A DNA stretch of 34,001 nucleotides from CAYSLA01 sp964431685 (GCA_964431685.1 CAYSLA010000020.1:1-34001); one strand, 5' to 3'. Numbered from the stretch's first letter, positions 1 to 8,139 are shown. The notes: generated by a model from the letters alone, not told the origin. A program made the numbers and translations.

Positions 1-143
1 CGGCACAGAGGCACGGCCCCTACGTTCGCTTTTCGTTGTTTCGGGATTTTGGTTTCATCCAACTTGGCAGACCAACTCATTCCGAAATCCCGAAACATCA
101 CCCCGCTCCGGGCCGGCACAGAGGCACGGCCCCTACGTTCGCT
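1..143. repeat. Composite repeat downstream of hslU
   Basis: A 30-bp sequence at 1-30 recurs exactly at 114-143 (begins CGGCACAGAGG, ends TACGTTCGCT). Between the copies lies a perfect 12-bp inverted repeat, GTTTCGGGATTT at 38-49 and AAATCCCGAAAC at 85-96. The whole lies in the non-coding space just after the hslU stop. It looks like one or two short dispersed repeats, and the window edge may cut a longer array. The GTTTCGGGA arm also occurs in the repeat at the start of lpxC (16351-16374). I see no coding potential worth calling here. Confidence 0.8.
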
Positions 144-149
144 CGTGAA

Positions 150-1625
150 CTACAGAATATACCTGCTCAGGTCCTCATCTTTCGCGATGCCCTGGAGTCG
201 CTCACGGACGTACTCAGCGTTGACGTTGATCGACTTCTCTTCGATCTCAGGCGCCTGGAATGATACTTCGTCCAGTAGTCGCTCCATGATCGTGTAAAGC
301 CTTCTTGCTCCGATGTTCTCGGTGGACGAGTTCACTTCCGCGGCAATCTTCGCGAGTTCGTTGATGCCGTCCTCGGTGAACGTCACCGTAACGCCTTCTG
401 TCGCCAGCAGCGCAGTGTACTGCTTCACGAGGGCATTCTTTGGCTCGGTGAGGATTCTGACAAAGTCGCTCTCGGTCAGGTTGTCCAGTTCCACCCGAAT
501 TGGCAGCCGGCCTTGAAGCTCCGGAATAAGATCCGAGGGCTTTGACACGTGGAACGCCCCCGCGGCAACAAACAGGACATGGTTTGTGGATACCGGCCCG
601 TACTTCGTAGCCACCGTCGAACCTTCGATTATCGGCAGAATGTCTCGCTGCACTCCCTCGCGACTAACCTGCGGCCCGCTGTCTTTCTCGCGGCCCGCGA
701 TCTTGTCCATCTCGTCTACGAATATGATCCCATCCTGCTCGGCTCGCTGCACGGCCTCACGGACTATCGAGTCCTGGTCCAGCATGGATCGAGCCTGGTC
801 GTCGGTGAGTATGTTGATCGCCTCTGCCACCGTGACCCTCTTGTGCTTCTTGCGCTTTGGGAACAGTCCGCCCAGCATTCCGGACATGTCCATTCCCATC
901 TCCTCCATGCCCTGCTGGCCAAAGACCTGGAAGTGCGGCATTCCGGAGTCCTCAACCTCGATCGTCACCTCGCGGTCGTCTATCTCCCCGTTGAGCAACT
1001 GCTGCCTGAGACGTTCGCGAATCCTCTCCTTGCGCTCCATCTGGTCCTGAGTGTAGTTGTCCGGCTGTGCATCCTCGCCTTCCACATCCAGCTCAATTGG
1101 CGGGGGAGGATTGCCGGTGCCCGGAAAGATATGGCCCATCGCGCTCTGGAGGGAGTCCAGCCATTGCTTCGGCGGACCTCCTATGTTGCCGGGGAACTTC
1201 GCGGGAGGTTCCAGCAGGTTCAGCACTTCTTCCAGGGCCTGTTTGCGGGCGGCCGGCCTTATCTCCTCAATCTTCTCGGCCTCCACCATCGCCACCGCCC
1301 GCTGCACCAAATCGCGCACCATAGAGTCGACATCTCGCCCAACGTATCCAACTTCGGTAAACTTTGTGGCCTCAACTTTGACAAATGGCGCTCCAGCAAG
1401 ATTGGCAAGACGCCGTGCAATCTCGGTCTTTCCGACACCGGTAGGGCCCATCATCAGTATGTTCTTTGGTATGACCTCGTCGCGAAGATCGTCGCTTAGC
1501 TGTCTTCGACGATGCCGGTTGCGCAGGGCCACTGCCACCGCTCTTTTGGCCTTGTCCTGGCCTACTATATACTTGTCGAGTTCCGCCACTATCTCTCTGG
1601 GCGTAAGATCGTTGTTTGCCTTCAT
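150..1625 (-). CDS. hslU: HslU, ATPase subunit of the HslUV protease
   Basis: AAA+ unfoldase that feeds substrates to the HslV peptidase in the cytoplasm. The 491-residue product is of usual family length. Visible motifs are Walker A GPTGVGKT (60-67), the pore-loop GYVGR (92-96), Walker B IIFVDEMDKI before the second half of the AAA+ core, and the C-terminal tail EDLSRYIL, the peptide that docks into HslV. Residues about 110-260 form the variable, charged intermediate (I) domain. The ATG at 1625 has an AGAGGA Shine-Dalgarno 6 bases upstream. It follows hslV after a 132-bp spacer that holds a dispersed repeat (1677-1743), an unusually long gap for this normally compact pair. Identity is certain. 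Confidence 0.98.
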   Translation of the reverse strand: MKANNDLTPREIVAELDKYIVGQDKAKRAVAVALRNRHRRRQLSDDLRDEVIPKNILMMGPTGVGKTEIARRLANLAGAPFVKVEATKFTEVGYVGRDVDSMVRDLVQRAVAMVEAEKIEEIRPAARKQALEEVLNLLEPPAKFPGNIGGPPKQWLDSLQSAMGHIFPGTGNPPPPIELDVEGEDAQPDNYTQDQMERKERIRERLRQQLLNGEIDDREVTIEVEDSGMPHFQVFGQQGMEEMGMDMSGMLGGLFPKRKKHKRVTVAEAINILTDDQARSMLDQDSIVREAVQRAEQDGIIFVDEMDKIAGREKDSGPQVSREGVQRDILPIIEGSTVATKYGPVSTNHVLFVAAGAFHVSKPSDLIPELQGRLPIRVELDNLTESDFVRILTEPKNALVKQYTALLATEGVTVTFTEDGINELAKIAAEVNSSTENIGARRLYTIMERLLDEVSFQAPEIEEKSINVNAEYVRERLQGIAKDEDLSRYIL

Positions 1626-1676
1626 AAGTATCCTCTATCCCGCATTATTCTGGAAGCACGTTTGTCCCGCACACTT

Positions 1677-1743
1677 TCATTCCGAAACGCAGTGAGAAAT
1701 CTCGGCATCGCTAACCAGATTCCTCCCGCTGGTCGGAGTGACG
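1677..1743. repeat. Dispersed palindromic repeat, family B, intergenic copy
   Basis: About 67 bp between hslV and hslU, starting TCATTCCGAAACGCAG and ending TCGGAGTGACG, so the ends are near-inverted (TCATTCCGA / TCGGAGTGA). It shares the blocks CATTCCGAA-CGCAGT, AATCTCGG, AGATTCCTCCC and GGTCGG-TGACG with the copy inside lpxK (8207-8263), which lies in the opposite orientation. It occupies about half of the hslV-hslU spacer and does not disturb either reading frame. Confidence 0.75.
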
Positions 1744-1757
1744 TGAACAATGCGGGG

Positions 1758-2297
1758 TTATCCAAGTTCGTCCACCGTGATATTGTTGTTTGTGTAGACG
1801 CAAATCTCCGAAGCTATGGTCATCGCCTTTTCCACTATCTCTTTCGGGGACAGTTCTGTGTTGCGAACCAGCGCTCTAGCGGCCGCTGACGCGTAAGAGC
1901 CGCCGGAGCCTATGGCTGCAATGCCTTCGTCAGGTTCTATCACCTCGCCGCTCCCGCTAACCACAAGCAGATACTCCTGATTGGCGACGATCATCATCGC
2001 CTCCAGCCTTCGCAGTATCCGGTCAGTGCGCCAGTCTTTGGCGAACTCCACCACGGCCCGCCTGATGTTGCCGTGAGACTCCCGCAGCTTCTCCTCAAAC
2101 TTGTCACAAAGGGTCTGGGCGTCTGCGACAGATCCCGCGAATCCCACCAGCACCTTGTCCTCATAGAGCCTTCGCACTTTGCGAGCAGTGTGTTTCATTA
2201 TGGTGGTATCCAGAGTAACCTGTCCGTCACCGGCTATGGCGACATTTCCACCTTTTTTGACAGCCACTATTGTTGTGGCGTGCAGTTTTCCATTCAT
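1758..2297 (-). CDS. hslV: HslV, peptidase subunit of the HslUV protease
   Basis: Proteasome-like N-terminal threonine peptidase that forms the dodecameric core for HslU. The product has 179 residues. The sequence begins MNGKLHATTIVAV, so the mature protein should start at Thr8 after loss of a seven-residue leader, a pattern like Bacillus ClpQ/CodW. Typical blocks follow: GDGQVTL, KHTARKVRRL, VGFAGSVADA and IGSGGSYA. The ATG at 2297 lies 9 bases after the xerC stop with AGGTAGGAA upstream. The order xerC-hslV-hslU is shared with Firmicutes and several other phyla and implies one operon. Confidence 0.98.
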   Translation of the reverse strand: MNGKLHATTIVAVKKGGNVAIAGDGQVTLDTTIMKHTARKVRRLYEDKVLVGFAGSVADAQTLCDKFEEKLRESHGNIRRAVVEFAKDWRTDRILRRLEAMMIVANQEYLLVVSGSGEVIEPDEGIAAIGSGGSYASAAARALVRNTELSPKEIVEKAMTIASEICVYTNNNITVDELG

Positions 2298-2306
2298 CAG
2301 ATGTTC

Positions 2307-3215
2307 CTACCTTTGCATGCGGGTGTCGTCCGCGGACGCTCTTGGGTGAGTCCGGTCATAGACCTCTTTCAGACGCTGGCTTGAGACGTGGGTATAGACT
2401 TCGGTTGTCGTCAGGCTCTCGTGGCCCAACAGCTCCTGCACAGTCCGCAAGTCGGCTCCGTGGTCGAGCATGTGGGTTGCGAAGCTGTGGCGCAGTGTAT
2501 GCGGGCTGATCTTCAGATTGTTGCTTGTTGCCGTCACATACTTATCGACTATCCGGAATACGGACGAAGGCACAAGTTTCGTTCCGTTATGTCCGAGGAA
2601 CAGAGCGTTAGTCGGAGCCTTACTCCGATTTGCCAGAACGGGATGTCCTGCCCAGAGGTATCGCCGCAGAGCATCCATCGCCGGTCCGCCCATCAACACC
2701 ACGCGCTCCTTGTTTCTCTTTCCCACAATGCGAAGCTCATCCGAGTTGCGTGCGGCATCCGCGGAGGTGAGGCTAAGCAGTTCACTGACGCGCAGACCGG
2801 TGGCGTATAATACCTCCAGTATTGCGCGGTCTCTGAGTCCCTCGGGAGATGAAGTATCGGGGGCTTCAATCAGCCTGTTGAGTTGCTCTTCCGAAACAGT
2901 TCTGGGAAGAGGTTTGTCTCGCCTTGGAGCGCGAATTCCCTCGGTGGGATCGGTCTCAATATGGCCATGCCGCACCAGATACCCGAAGAACGCATGCAGC
3001 GCCGACACCTTGCGCGCCACGCTGCGTTTCGAGAGCCCGCTGCGCTGCAGGTGAGCCAGATATCGCCTTACCATCAGCGTATCGGCTTCTTCTCCGGCCT
3101 CATCGGCGAACGCAATAAAGCCCGCTATATCCGTCCCGTAAGCTCGAATACTGTGCGGGCTCGCGTCCTTTACCACGCGCAGGTGCTCCAGAAAGACTTC
3201 CAGCTTCTCATCCAT
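2307..3215 (-). CDS. xerC: Tyrosine recombinase XerC/XerD family
   Basis: Site-specific tyrosine recombinase, expected to resolve chromosome dimers at dif. The 302-residue protein has the SAM-like N-terminal core-binding domain (about 1-90) and the catalytic domain. All active-site residues are visible: Arg142 in TGLRVSE, Lys166 in VGKRNKER, His239 and Arg242 in HTLRHSFATH, His265 in LLGHES and the nucleophile Tyr274 in EVYTHV. It heads the xerC-hslV-hslU unit and has a near-consensus promoter (3225-3253) ending about 10 bases before the ATG at 3215. XerC is chosen over XerD from the hslV-hslU neighbourhood. The sequence alone does not separate the two. Confidence 0.93.
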   Translation of the reverse strand: MDEKLEVFLEHLRVVKDASPHSIRAYGTDIAGFIAFADEAGEEADTLMVRRYLAHLQRSGLSKRSVARKVSALHAFFGYLVRHGHIETDPTEGIRAPRRDKPLPRTVSEEQLNRLIEAPDTSSPEGLRDRAILEVLYATGLRVSELLSLTSADAARNSDELRIVGKRNKERVVLMGGPAMDALRRYLWAGHPVLANRSKAPTNALFLGHNGTKLVPSSVFRIVDKYVTATSNNLKISPHTLRHSFATHMLDHGADLRTVQELLGHESLTTTEVYTHVSSQRLKEVYDRTHPRASADDTRMQR

Positions 3216-3224
3216 ATCATCTCG

Positions 3225-3253
3225 ATTGTACCAGCTTGGCCTTCCGGGGTCAA
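3225..3253 (-). promoter_or_regulatory. Predicted sigma70-type promoter of xerC-hslV-hslU
   Basis: On the minus strand TTGACC (3253-3248) is separated by 17 bases from TACAAT (3230-3225), close to the housekeeping consensus with ideal spacing. Transcription would begin near 3218, only about 3 bases before the xerC ATG at 3215, so the message would be leaderless or nearly so. No strong Shine-Dalgarno precedes this ATG, which agrees with that reading. Confidence 0.7.
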
Positions 3254-3272
3254 CAACACGGTATCGAGAGGG

Positions 3273-3428
3273 TCACTTCTGCTGAATCTTGTGTGGCGGA
3301 ACTGCGCAGACCATCGCCTTGCACGGATCGAAACTCGCTTTCAAGCGGTCCCCGTACGCAACGTGCTTCTTCTTTCGCACATCGCAGATGTGTCCGGCTA
3401 TGTCAAACCTGATGTCGAAGTCGAGGGC
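3273..3428 (-). pseudogene. Possible remnant of a C-terminal protein domain after the LolA-like gene
   Basis: Directly after the TAG stop of the LolA-like gene the same frame stays open for about 51 codons to a TGA at 3275-3273. The translation looks like protein: LDFDIRFDIAGHICDVR, then KKKHVAYGDRLKASFDP and CKAMVCAVPPHKI. The pattern (D-R...GH..DVR.....GY.D.....-DP..A...A..P.K) reminds me of the C-terminal beta-sandwich end of carbohydrate-active enzymes. This is memory of a pattern, not a search result. There is no start codon or Shine-Dalgarno of its own. It could be a gene remnant, a readthrough extension, or chance. Confidence 0.35.
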
Positions 3429-4193
3429 CTACTGGAACATCGTATCCGGCGGGTTTATGTTCACCTCAACCTTAGACGACTCCAGCGTTCCGGCCTTTGC
3501 ACCGTCTGCTGCGTACATCTCTGTTCTCGTTGGCATCCAGATCACTTCTCCGAAACGCTGCGGGTTGGAGTAGACAAAACGCACCTCAAGCGTGCCGTCG
3601 GCCTGGCGCTTCTCGAACCGCTTCAGCCACAGATCCTTTTCATCCAGCCAGATGAGGTATTGCATGTCTCCTGCGGGGTAGGAATAGCGGACCTTGATCT
3701 CTCCGGCTGCCGCTGCCTCGGCATCATCAACGATCTGGATGCTCCGTGTTCTCCACAGACTCGGCGTGATCAGGCCCGTGTCAAGAGCATCCTGCACCTT
3801 GGCAGGCTCGTCCGGGTACTTCTCGCGTTTGTTGAAGTTGATCGTGGGGGCGCGGACTATCTTGTCAGAACCGTTGATGATGTATTCAAACCTGATCATA
3901 CCCAGCCTGCCTTCGGTACGCATCTTGTCCGGCTGCTTCACGTAGATGGTGGCGGACTTGAAGTCGTAGAGGCGGGAATACGAGGACTCAACTCTTGTCA
4001 GTGCCTTCTTGTCCTTCTGTGTTACAGTGACATCCATCTTGATGTCCGAAAAGCCCTGCGTGCCCTCAGTGATACGGGACTTCAACTGCTCTTCAGGACT
4101 GACTGGCTTAGCCGTTTCAACTAGATCGGCGTAGCCGGCTGCCGCAGCCAGGGCGGCGACAAGAACAGTCAGGGTCAGGGTTCTATAGTTCAT
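3429..4193 (-). CDS. LolA-like outer-membrane lipoprotein carrier family protein
   Basis: Predicted periplasmic protein of 254 residues with an N-terminal signal peptide (MNYRTLTLTVLVAALAAAAG, likely cleaved near AGYA-D). The rest fits the LolA/LolB-like half-barrel fold (COG2834): alternating strands, YVKQPDKMRTEGR, YIINGSDKIV, YLIWLDEKDLWLKRFEKR and a C-terminal EVIWMPTRTEMY. The usual role is binding lipoprotein acyl chains in the periplasm, but assignment as true LolA is not secure at this similarity. The ATG overlaps the stop of the glycosyltransferase by 4 bases (ATGA, 4193-4190), so it is the last coupled gene of the envelope operon. An open frame continues after its TAG stop. Confidence 0.8.
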   Translation of the reverse strand: MNYRTLTLTVLVAALAAAAGYADLVETAKPVSPEEQLKSRITEGTQGFSDIKMDVTVTQKDKKALTRVESSYSRLYDFKSATIYVKQPDKMRTEGRLGMIRFEYIINGSDKIVRAPTINFNKREKYPDEPAKVQDALDTGLITPSLWRTRSIQIVDDAEAAAAGEIKVRYSYPAGDMQYLIWLDEKDLWLKRFEKRQADGTLEVRFVYSNPQRFGEVIWMPTRTEMYAADGAKAGTLESSKVEVNINPPDTMFQ

Positions 4194-5008
4194 ATTGATT
4201 CCTCTTTGCCATCATCACGCATTCCAATTTCCCACAGAAAAGCATATCTTATCGCCGTCGAGCACGCCGTAAGAACGCTCAGCATCAGCCCGCGGATTCC
4301 ATCCATAAATCCGCGTTTCACAACATACATCTTCAGGAACGCGAGCGTTGGCTTGAACAGCAGGTCACCTAAGGCGAACCGAGTTCCGTCCGCGAACTTC
4401 TGTTCAGCCGCCGCCTTCGCATACCTGACCATCTTTGCGGCATACTCGCTGAGGTCCCGGTATGTATGATGCTCAAGGTCGGCGCTCAGAACTCCTGCGT
4501 CCGCTATGGACAAGGTCTCGTGCACAAGGCGATGCTCGAAAACCGCGAGGTGTCTGCGCGCAAGTCTGAGCTGCCTGTCCGGGTACCATCCGCAATGCCT
4601 GATCCATTTGCCCAGAAAGAAGCTCCTGCGCGGCATCCAGTAGGCATCGTGCTTGCCTTCTGCGACGGCGTGCCGTATCTGGTCAGCCAGATCATCCGTC
4701 ACAACTTCATCGGCATCGACGATCAGCACCCATTCGCCTCTGGCATAGCTTACCGCAGCGTTCTTCTGGTCCGAGAACCCGGTGAAATCTCGCTGGTATA
4801 CCCTGTCCGTGAACCGCCGCGCGATCTCCTCCGTGCGGTCCGTGCTGTGGGAATCCACTACTACGATCTCACCAGCAAACAGCAGCGACTCGAGACACCG
4901 GGCAATGTCGTCTTCTTCGTTGAATGCGATGACTACCGCGGACAACGTGATCGAGTTTTCAGTATTGTCAGCGGGGAGAATAGTCTCCCCTATATTATTA
5001 GACTCCAT
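4190..5008 (-). CDS. Family 2 glycosyltransferase, WaaE/KdtX-like
   Basis: GT-A fold glycosyltransferase of 272 residues. The N-terminal half carries the family 2 signature: LSAVVIAFNEEDDIARCL, EIVVVDSHSTDRT, the DQKNAAVSYARGEWVLIVDADE metal-binding region and CGWYPDRQLRLARR. This set of motifs is typical of the WaaE/KdtX branch, which adds a sugar to the lipopolysaccharide inner core. The C-terminus has a hydrophobic stretch (about 235-260) that may associate with the membrane. Its ATG shares one base with the stop of the upstream heptosyltransferase (TGATG), so translation is coupled. Sugar donor and acceptor cannot be read from the sequence. Confidence 0.88.
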   Translation of the reverse strand: MESNNIGETILPADNTENSITLSAVVIAFNEEDDIARCLESLLFAGEIVVVDSHSTDRTEEIARRFTDRVYQRDFTGFSDQKNAAVSYARGEWVLIVDADEVVTDDLADQIRHAVAEGKHDAYWMPRRSFFLGKWIRHCGWYPDRQLRLARRHLAVFEHRLVHETLSIADAGVLSADLEHHTYRDLSEYAAKMVRYAKAAAEQKFADGTRFALGDLLFKPTLAFLKMYVVKRGFMDGIRGLMLSVLTACSTAIRYAFLWEIGMRDDGKEESI

Positions 5009-6051
5009 CAGACGCTCTCTCTTGCCAGCAGACGGCAGACTGCCTCATAGACCAGGTCCGCTGACATACTGCTCATACACTTCCTGTTCTGCTCACAGGT
5101 TACCCTTATACACGGACTGCATTCGGCGTTCGTGGTCACGATTTCGTGGCCGTTGCCTTGCGGGCCAGTGATCCGATGGTCGGACGGCCCGTACAACCCG
5201 ACAACGTGCTTGCCCATAGCCGCGGACAAGTGCAGGATGCCTGAATCGACCGCCACCAGCGTTCTGCACCGGTCGAGAATGCCCAGGGCTTCACCCAGGT
5301 TGGTGCGTCCGGACAGGTCCAGAACGGACGGGACTTTCCGAGTGACTTGCTCCATCGGATGAGTACCCAGAATCACGACGCCCAGTCCGTCGGCAGTCAG
5401 CCTGTGCGCCAGTCGGGTGTAGCCTTCGTCACTCCATTCTTTGACGGCTCGGCGCCCGCTCGTGCCTGGAGCGAACGCCACGATCTTATCCGAATCGCCG
5501 ACACCGCACTCTCTAAGAATCTCTCGGGATCGCTCCCGTTGCCGATCGGTTGCCCGCAGCAGACCGACGTAGTCCGGTTTTGTTATGTGGCACCCCAGGC
5601 TTTCCACAAGCCGCAGGTTGTTAACTGTTGAAGGAGGGTGGTTGAAAGCGACCTTTCCGGTGAGCAGAAAACCGGCGGATGTATTGACGAAGCCCACACG
5701 TCTTGGCGCACCGCTCAGGTATGCAAGGATAGCGCATTCGGCGCTTTGTGAGAACACAACTGCCAGGTCGAAGCGACGGCGACGGAGTTCGTCTATCAGA
5801 GTGGCTTTGGATCTGTTCAATCCGCCCCTGCGAACGAGGATGTCGTCAACAAGGTGCGCTCCGGAGGTGATATCAATCAGGGATGGACGCACCACACTGG
5901 TGATGGACGAGCCCACATAGTGATCCCGCAGTGACTTCAGCGCAGGCAGCGAGAATGCAAGATCACCGACCTGGTTAAGATGAAAGCAAACTATGTTCAC
6001 GCCACACTCCTGGATTCTGCGCACAGCTTTCCGATTGGACGCTCGCGCCAT
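5008..6051 (-). CDS. Heptosyltransferase family (GT9) protein, copy 2
   Basis: GT-B fold glycosyltransferase of 347 residues, family 9, which transfers ADP-heptose to the lipopolysaccharide core. The N-terminal domain starts IVCFHLNQVGDLAFSLPALKSLR, the GD acceptor-side motif of WaaC/WaaF. The C-terminal donor-side block reads LVAVDSGILHLSAAMGKHVVGLYGPSDHRITGP. The end has a cysteine-rich segment (CSPCIRVTCEQNRKC), common in this family. The ATG at 6051 lies 5 bases after the stop of the first heptosyltransferase. I cannot assign WaaC, WaaF or WaaQ specifically. Confidence 0.92.
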   Translation of the reverse strand: MARASNRKAVRRIQECGVNIVCFHLNQVGDLAFSLPALKSLRDHYVGSSITSVVRPSLIDITSGAHLVDDILVRRGGLNRSKATLIDELRRRRFDLAVVFSQSAECAILAYLSGAPRRVGFVNTSAGFLLTGKVAFNHPPSTVNNLRLVESLGCHITKPDYVGLLRATDRQRERSREILRECGVGDSDKIVAFAPGTSGRRAVKEWSDEGYTRLAHRLTADGLGVVILGTHPMEQVTRKVPSVLDLSGRTNLGEALGILDRCRTLVAVDSGILHLSAAMGKHVVGLYGPSDHRITGPQGNGHEIVTTNAECSPCIRVTCEQNRKCMSSMSADLVYEAVCRLLARESV

Positions 6052-6056
6052 TGGCC

Positions 6057-7127
6057 TTATTCTTCCAGAAACCTCCTGACTCCATCAGCGACATCGTGCG
6101 CCGTTATTGCGCGCATGCAGTCGACGTCCTGGCAAGTCGGATGGCGCAGGCAGGGCATGCACGGAAAATCCTTCGCGATCCAAACGAAGTCATCTCGCTT
6201 CAGGAAACATTTCCACACGCTGGCTCCAAACAGGCCTACCGTGGGTCTGCCAAGAGCGACGGACATGTGCAGCAGACCCGTGTCAACCCCAATTACCGCC
6301 GCGCACCGCTTCATCAGTGCACCGGCCTGCTTCAGTGTCGTGTGGCCAGCGGCGATTACCGGTGTGTGTCTGGTCATTGCACATATCTTCTCGGCCAGGG
6401 CGACATCTGCCTTGGAACCGAAGATCAACGGTCTGGCCCCGTACTCTTCTGCCAGTATGTCGGCGAGTTGCGCCCAGGCCTCCGGAACCCAGTGTTTGTT
6501 GACCCACGTGGTGGCCGGCAAGAACCCGACTACCTTCTGGTTCTCCAATCCCCTCTGCGCAAGGAACTGATCAGCGTAGTCCTCATCTTCAGGCGTAACA
6601 GGCATATACATATCAGTGTTTTCTGACTGAACTCCGACCAGCCGCAGCAGATCGAGGTTGCGTTGCTGGGCGTTCAGATCGCCCGGTTCAGGGGTGTATT
6701 TCTCGTTGTAGAGCGCGGGCGCGCCTTCGCCGGCGTCGCTGAACCCGTATCGCCGTTTCGCCCCTGAGGCAAGGCAGACGGCTGCGCTCCTGAGAAGTCC
6801 CTGCAGGTCCAGCGCCGCGTCGAATTGGTGTTTCCGGAGCTCGCGGCTCAGTCTCGTGAGATTAGTCACAAAACTCACCATATCGGCAATCAGTCCGCGG
6901 CCCTTCACACGGTCCCAGACGATCACTTCGTCGACGTACGGGTTGCCGATCACCACGTCAGCGCTCTTGCGTTCGACGACCCACGCGATGTATGCATCGG
7001 GATATGCCAGTCGCAGGGCGGATGCGGCGGGAGTCGCCATGAGCACGTCGCCGATTGCACTGAGCTTAACGATCAGTATCCTGCCGGGTGGGGTTGTCCT
7101 TTGATTGCCTGATTTCCCGTTAGTCAT
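6057..7127 (-). CDS. Heptosyltransferase family (GT9) protein, copy 1
   Basis: Second GT9 protein, 356 residues. It begins RILIVKLSAIGDVLMATPAA, the catalytic-Asp N-terminal motif of heptosyltransferase I/II, and has DAALDLQGLLRS, ATTWVNKHWVPEAWAQLA and the donor-binding VIGVDTGLLHMSVALGRPTV. The cysteine-rich tail (PCMPCLRHPTCQDVDC) matches the pattern in the neighbouring copy. The ATG overlaps the lpxL stop by 8 bases. VKLSAIGDVLMATPA is close to WaaC, which would add the first heptose, with the downstream gene adding the second. That split is inference. Confidence 0.93.
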   Translation of the reverse strand: MTNGKSGNQRTTPPGRILIVKLSAIGDVLMATPAASALRLAYPDAYIAWVVERKSADVVIGNPYVDEVIVWDRVKGRGLIADMVSFVTNLTRLSRELRKHQFDAALDLQGLLRSAAVCLASGAKRRYGFSDAGEGAPALYNEKYTPEPGDLNAQQRNLDLLRLVGVQSENTDMYMPVTPEDEDYADQFLAQRGLENQKVVGFLPATTWVNKHWVPEAWAQLADILAEEYGARPLIFGSKADVALAEKICAMTRHTPVIAAGHTTLKQAGALMKRCAAVIGVDTGLLHMSVALGRPTVGLFGASVWKCFLKRDDFVWIAKDFPCMPCLRHPTCQDVDCMRAITAHDVADGVRRFLEE

Positions 7128-8139
7128 CGCTTACCTCGGTACGGAGCCTGCCGTGCTTCCATCTGTCGTGCAACCACAACCATTGGGAAGGATTGGAGCG
7201 AATCTCCTTCTCAATCTCGAGGTTGACCAACTCCGTAAGCCGCCTTACGTCGTCTTCGCGGTTGCCTGATGGCACTAACTCGATCTTCGGTTTCGCCACT
7301 GCTCTGTACTTGCCGTTTCCCAAGCTGCGGCAGAATACTGGCACAAGATGTGCGCCGCTCTTGAGTGCGAGAACCGCCGGTCCCGTTGCCGTCGCGGCAG
7401 GTTTGCCGAAGAAGTCGACGACGATGCCGTCCGCGTCGTTCTGGTCCGGCAGGATGCCAAGGCATTCATTGTTCACAAGGCAGCGGAACGCACCTATTAT
7501 GGGCTGATCCCGGTCGAACACCCGATAGCCTCCGCTCTCCCGAATTCGGGTGGTTATGCCCGTTATTCCGGGGTCATCGCTGTCTCTGGCGATTACGTTT
7601 ACCTTGTAGCCGCAGATGACCAGTTTCCTCGCCAGCATCTCCCAGTTTCCATAGTGAGCGGTAATGATGATACATCCCTTGCCATCGGCCAGCGCGCCAT
7701 CGAGGTGCTCAAAACCTGTGGTCTCCACGTTGGAATCAATTCGTTTCCGAGAGAGCGACAGCACATAGAAGAACTGAACCGCCTCTCTGGCGAAGTGGCG
7801 GAACACTTCTCTTGCCAGGGTCTTGATCTCACCGGGGCTCTTTTCCGAACCTCCCACTAACCCCCTCCGAAACGTAGGGGGGAGGGGGAGGTGTTCCGAC
7901 CCGTAAACTTCAGTCAGATTGGCCATCGCGATGCGCCGGTATCTGCCCGAGACTGCATAGAATGCAGTTCCGAGCGCATTGCCGATCAGGCGGACAGACC
8001 AGGGCCTCAGCAGGTGGCTTGTGAGCACCATCCAGCCAAACGCGACTCTGCCAACGAACTTGATGACTCTCTTTGCCGGAGGCAGTCTCCTGGTTCTGTC
8101 AGTGTGACCCGTGGGCGATGTGCTCCGCAATCTCGCCAA
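7120..8139 (-). CDS. lpxL: Lipid A biosynthesis late acyltransferase LpxL/HtrB-like
   Basis: Membrane-bound acyltransferase of about 335 residues that adds a secondary acyl chain to Kdo2-lipid IVA. The family H-X4-E motif is seen in ITAHYGNWEML, followed by the usual LPDQND block and DFFGKPAATATGPAVLALKSGA. One hydrophobic segment lies near the N-terminus (FGWMVLTSHLLRPW). An in-frame palindromic repeat (7847-7896) adds the segment EHLPLPPTFRRGLVGGSE after ANLTEVYG, a stretch with no family counterpart. The start is uncertain: only TTG codons (8139 or 8130) lie upstream of the conserved part, both inside the end of lpxK, with weak Shine-Dalgarno support. Confidence 0.92.
   Translation of the reverse strand: MARLRSTSPTGHTDRTRRLPPAKRVIKFVGRVAFGWMVLTSHLLRPWSVRLIGNALGTAFYAVSGRYRRIAMANLTEVYGSEHLPLPPTFRRGLVGGSEKSPGEIKTLAREVFRHFAREAVQFFYVLSLSRKRIDSNVETTGFEHLDGALADGKGCIIITAHYGNWEMLARKLVICGYKVNVIARDSDDPGITGITTRIRESGGYRVFDRDQPIIGAFRCLVNNECLGILPDQNDADGIVVDFFGKPAATATGPAVLALKSGAHLVPVFCRSLGNGKYRAVAKPKIELVPSGNREDDVRRLTELVNLEIEKEIRSNPSQWLWLHDRWKHGRLRTEVSDD
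7847..7896. repeat. Palindromic repeat family A, copy inside lpxL
   Basis: A 50-bp imperfect palindrome: GAACCTCCCACTAACCCCCT, a central CCGAAACGT, then a G-rich arm ending GGTGTTC. It lies in the opposite orientation to the copies in lpxB and before lpxD, and so is translated differently, as EHLPLPPTFRRGLVGGSE, without breaking the lpxL frame. Confidence 0.85.

Noticed and set aside
549..1499. 316-codon open frame on the plus strand
   Set aside because: Antisense to hslU, which is certain from its motifs.
2307..3215. Integrase of a mobile element
   Set aside because: The tyrosine recombinase is linked to hslV-hslU and has the length and motifs of XerC. No att sites, phage or transposon genes are nearby.
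2883..4124. 413-codon open frame on the plus strand
   Set aside because: Lies antisense to the LolA-like gene and xerC; no recognisable domain or ribosome-binding site. It is a shadow of GC-rich coding DNA on the other strand.
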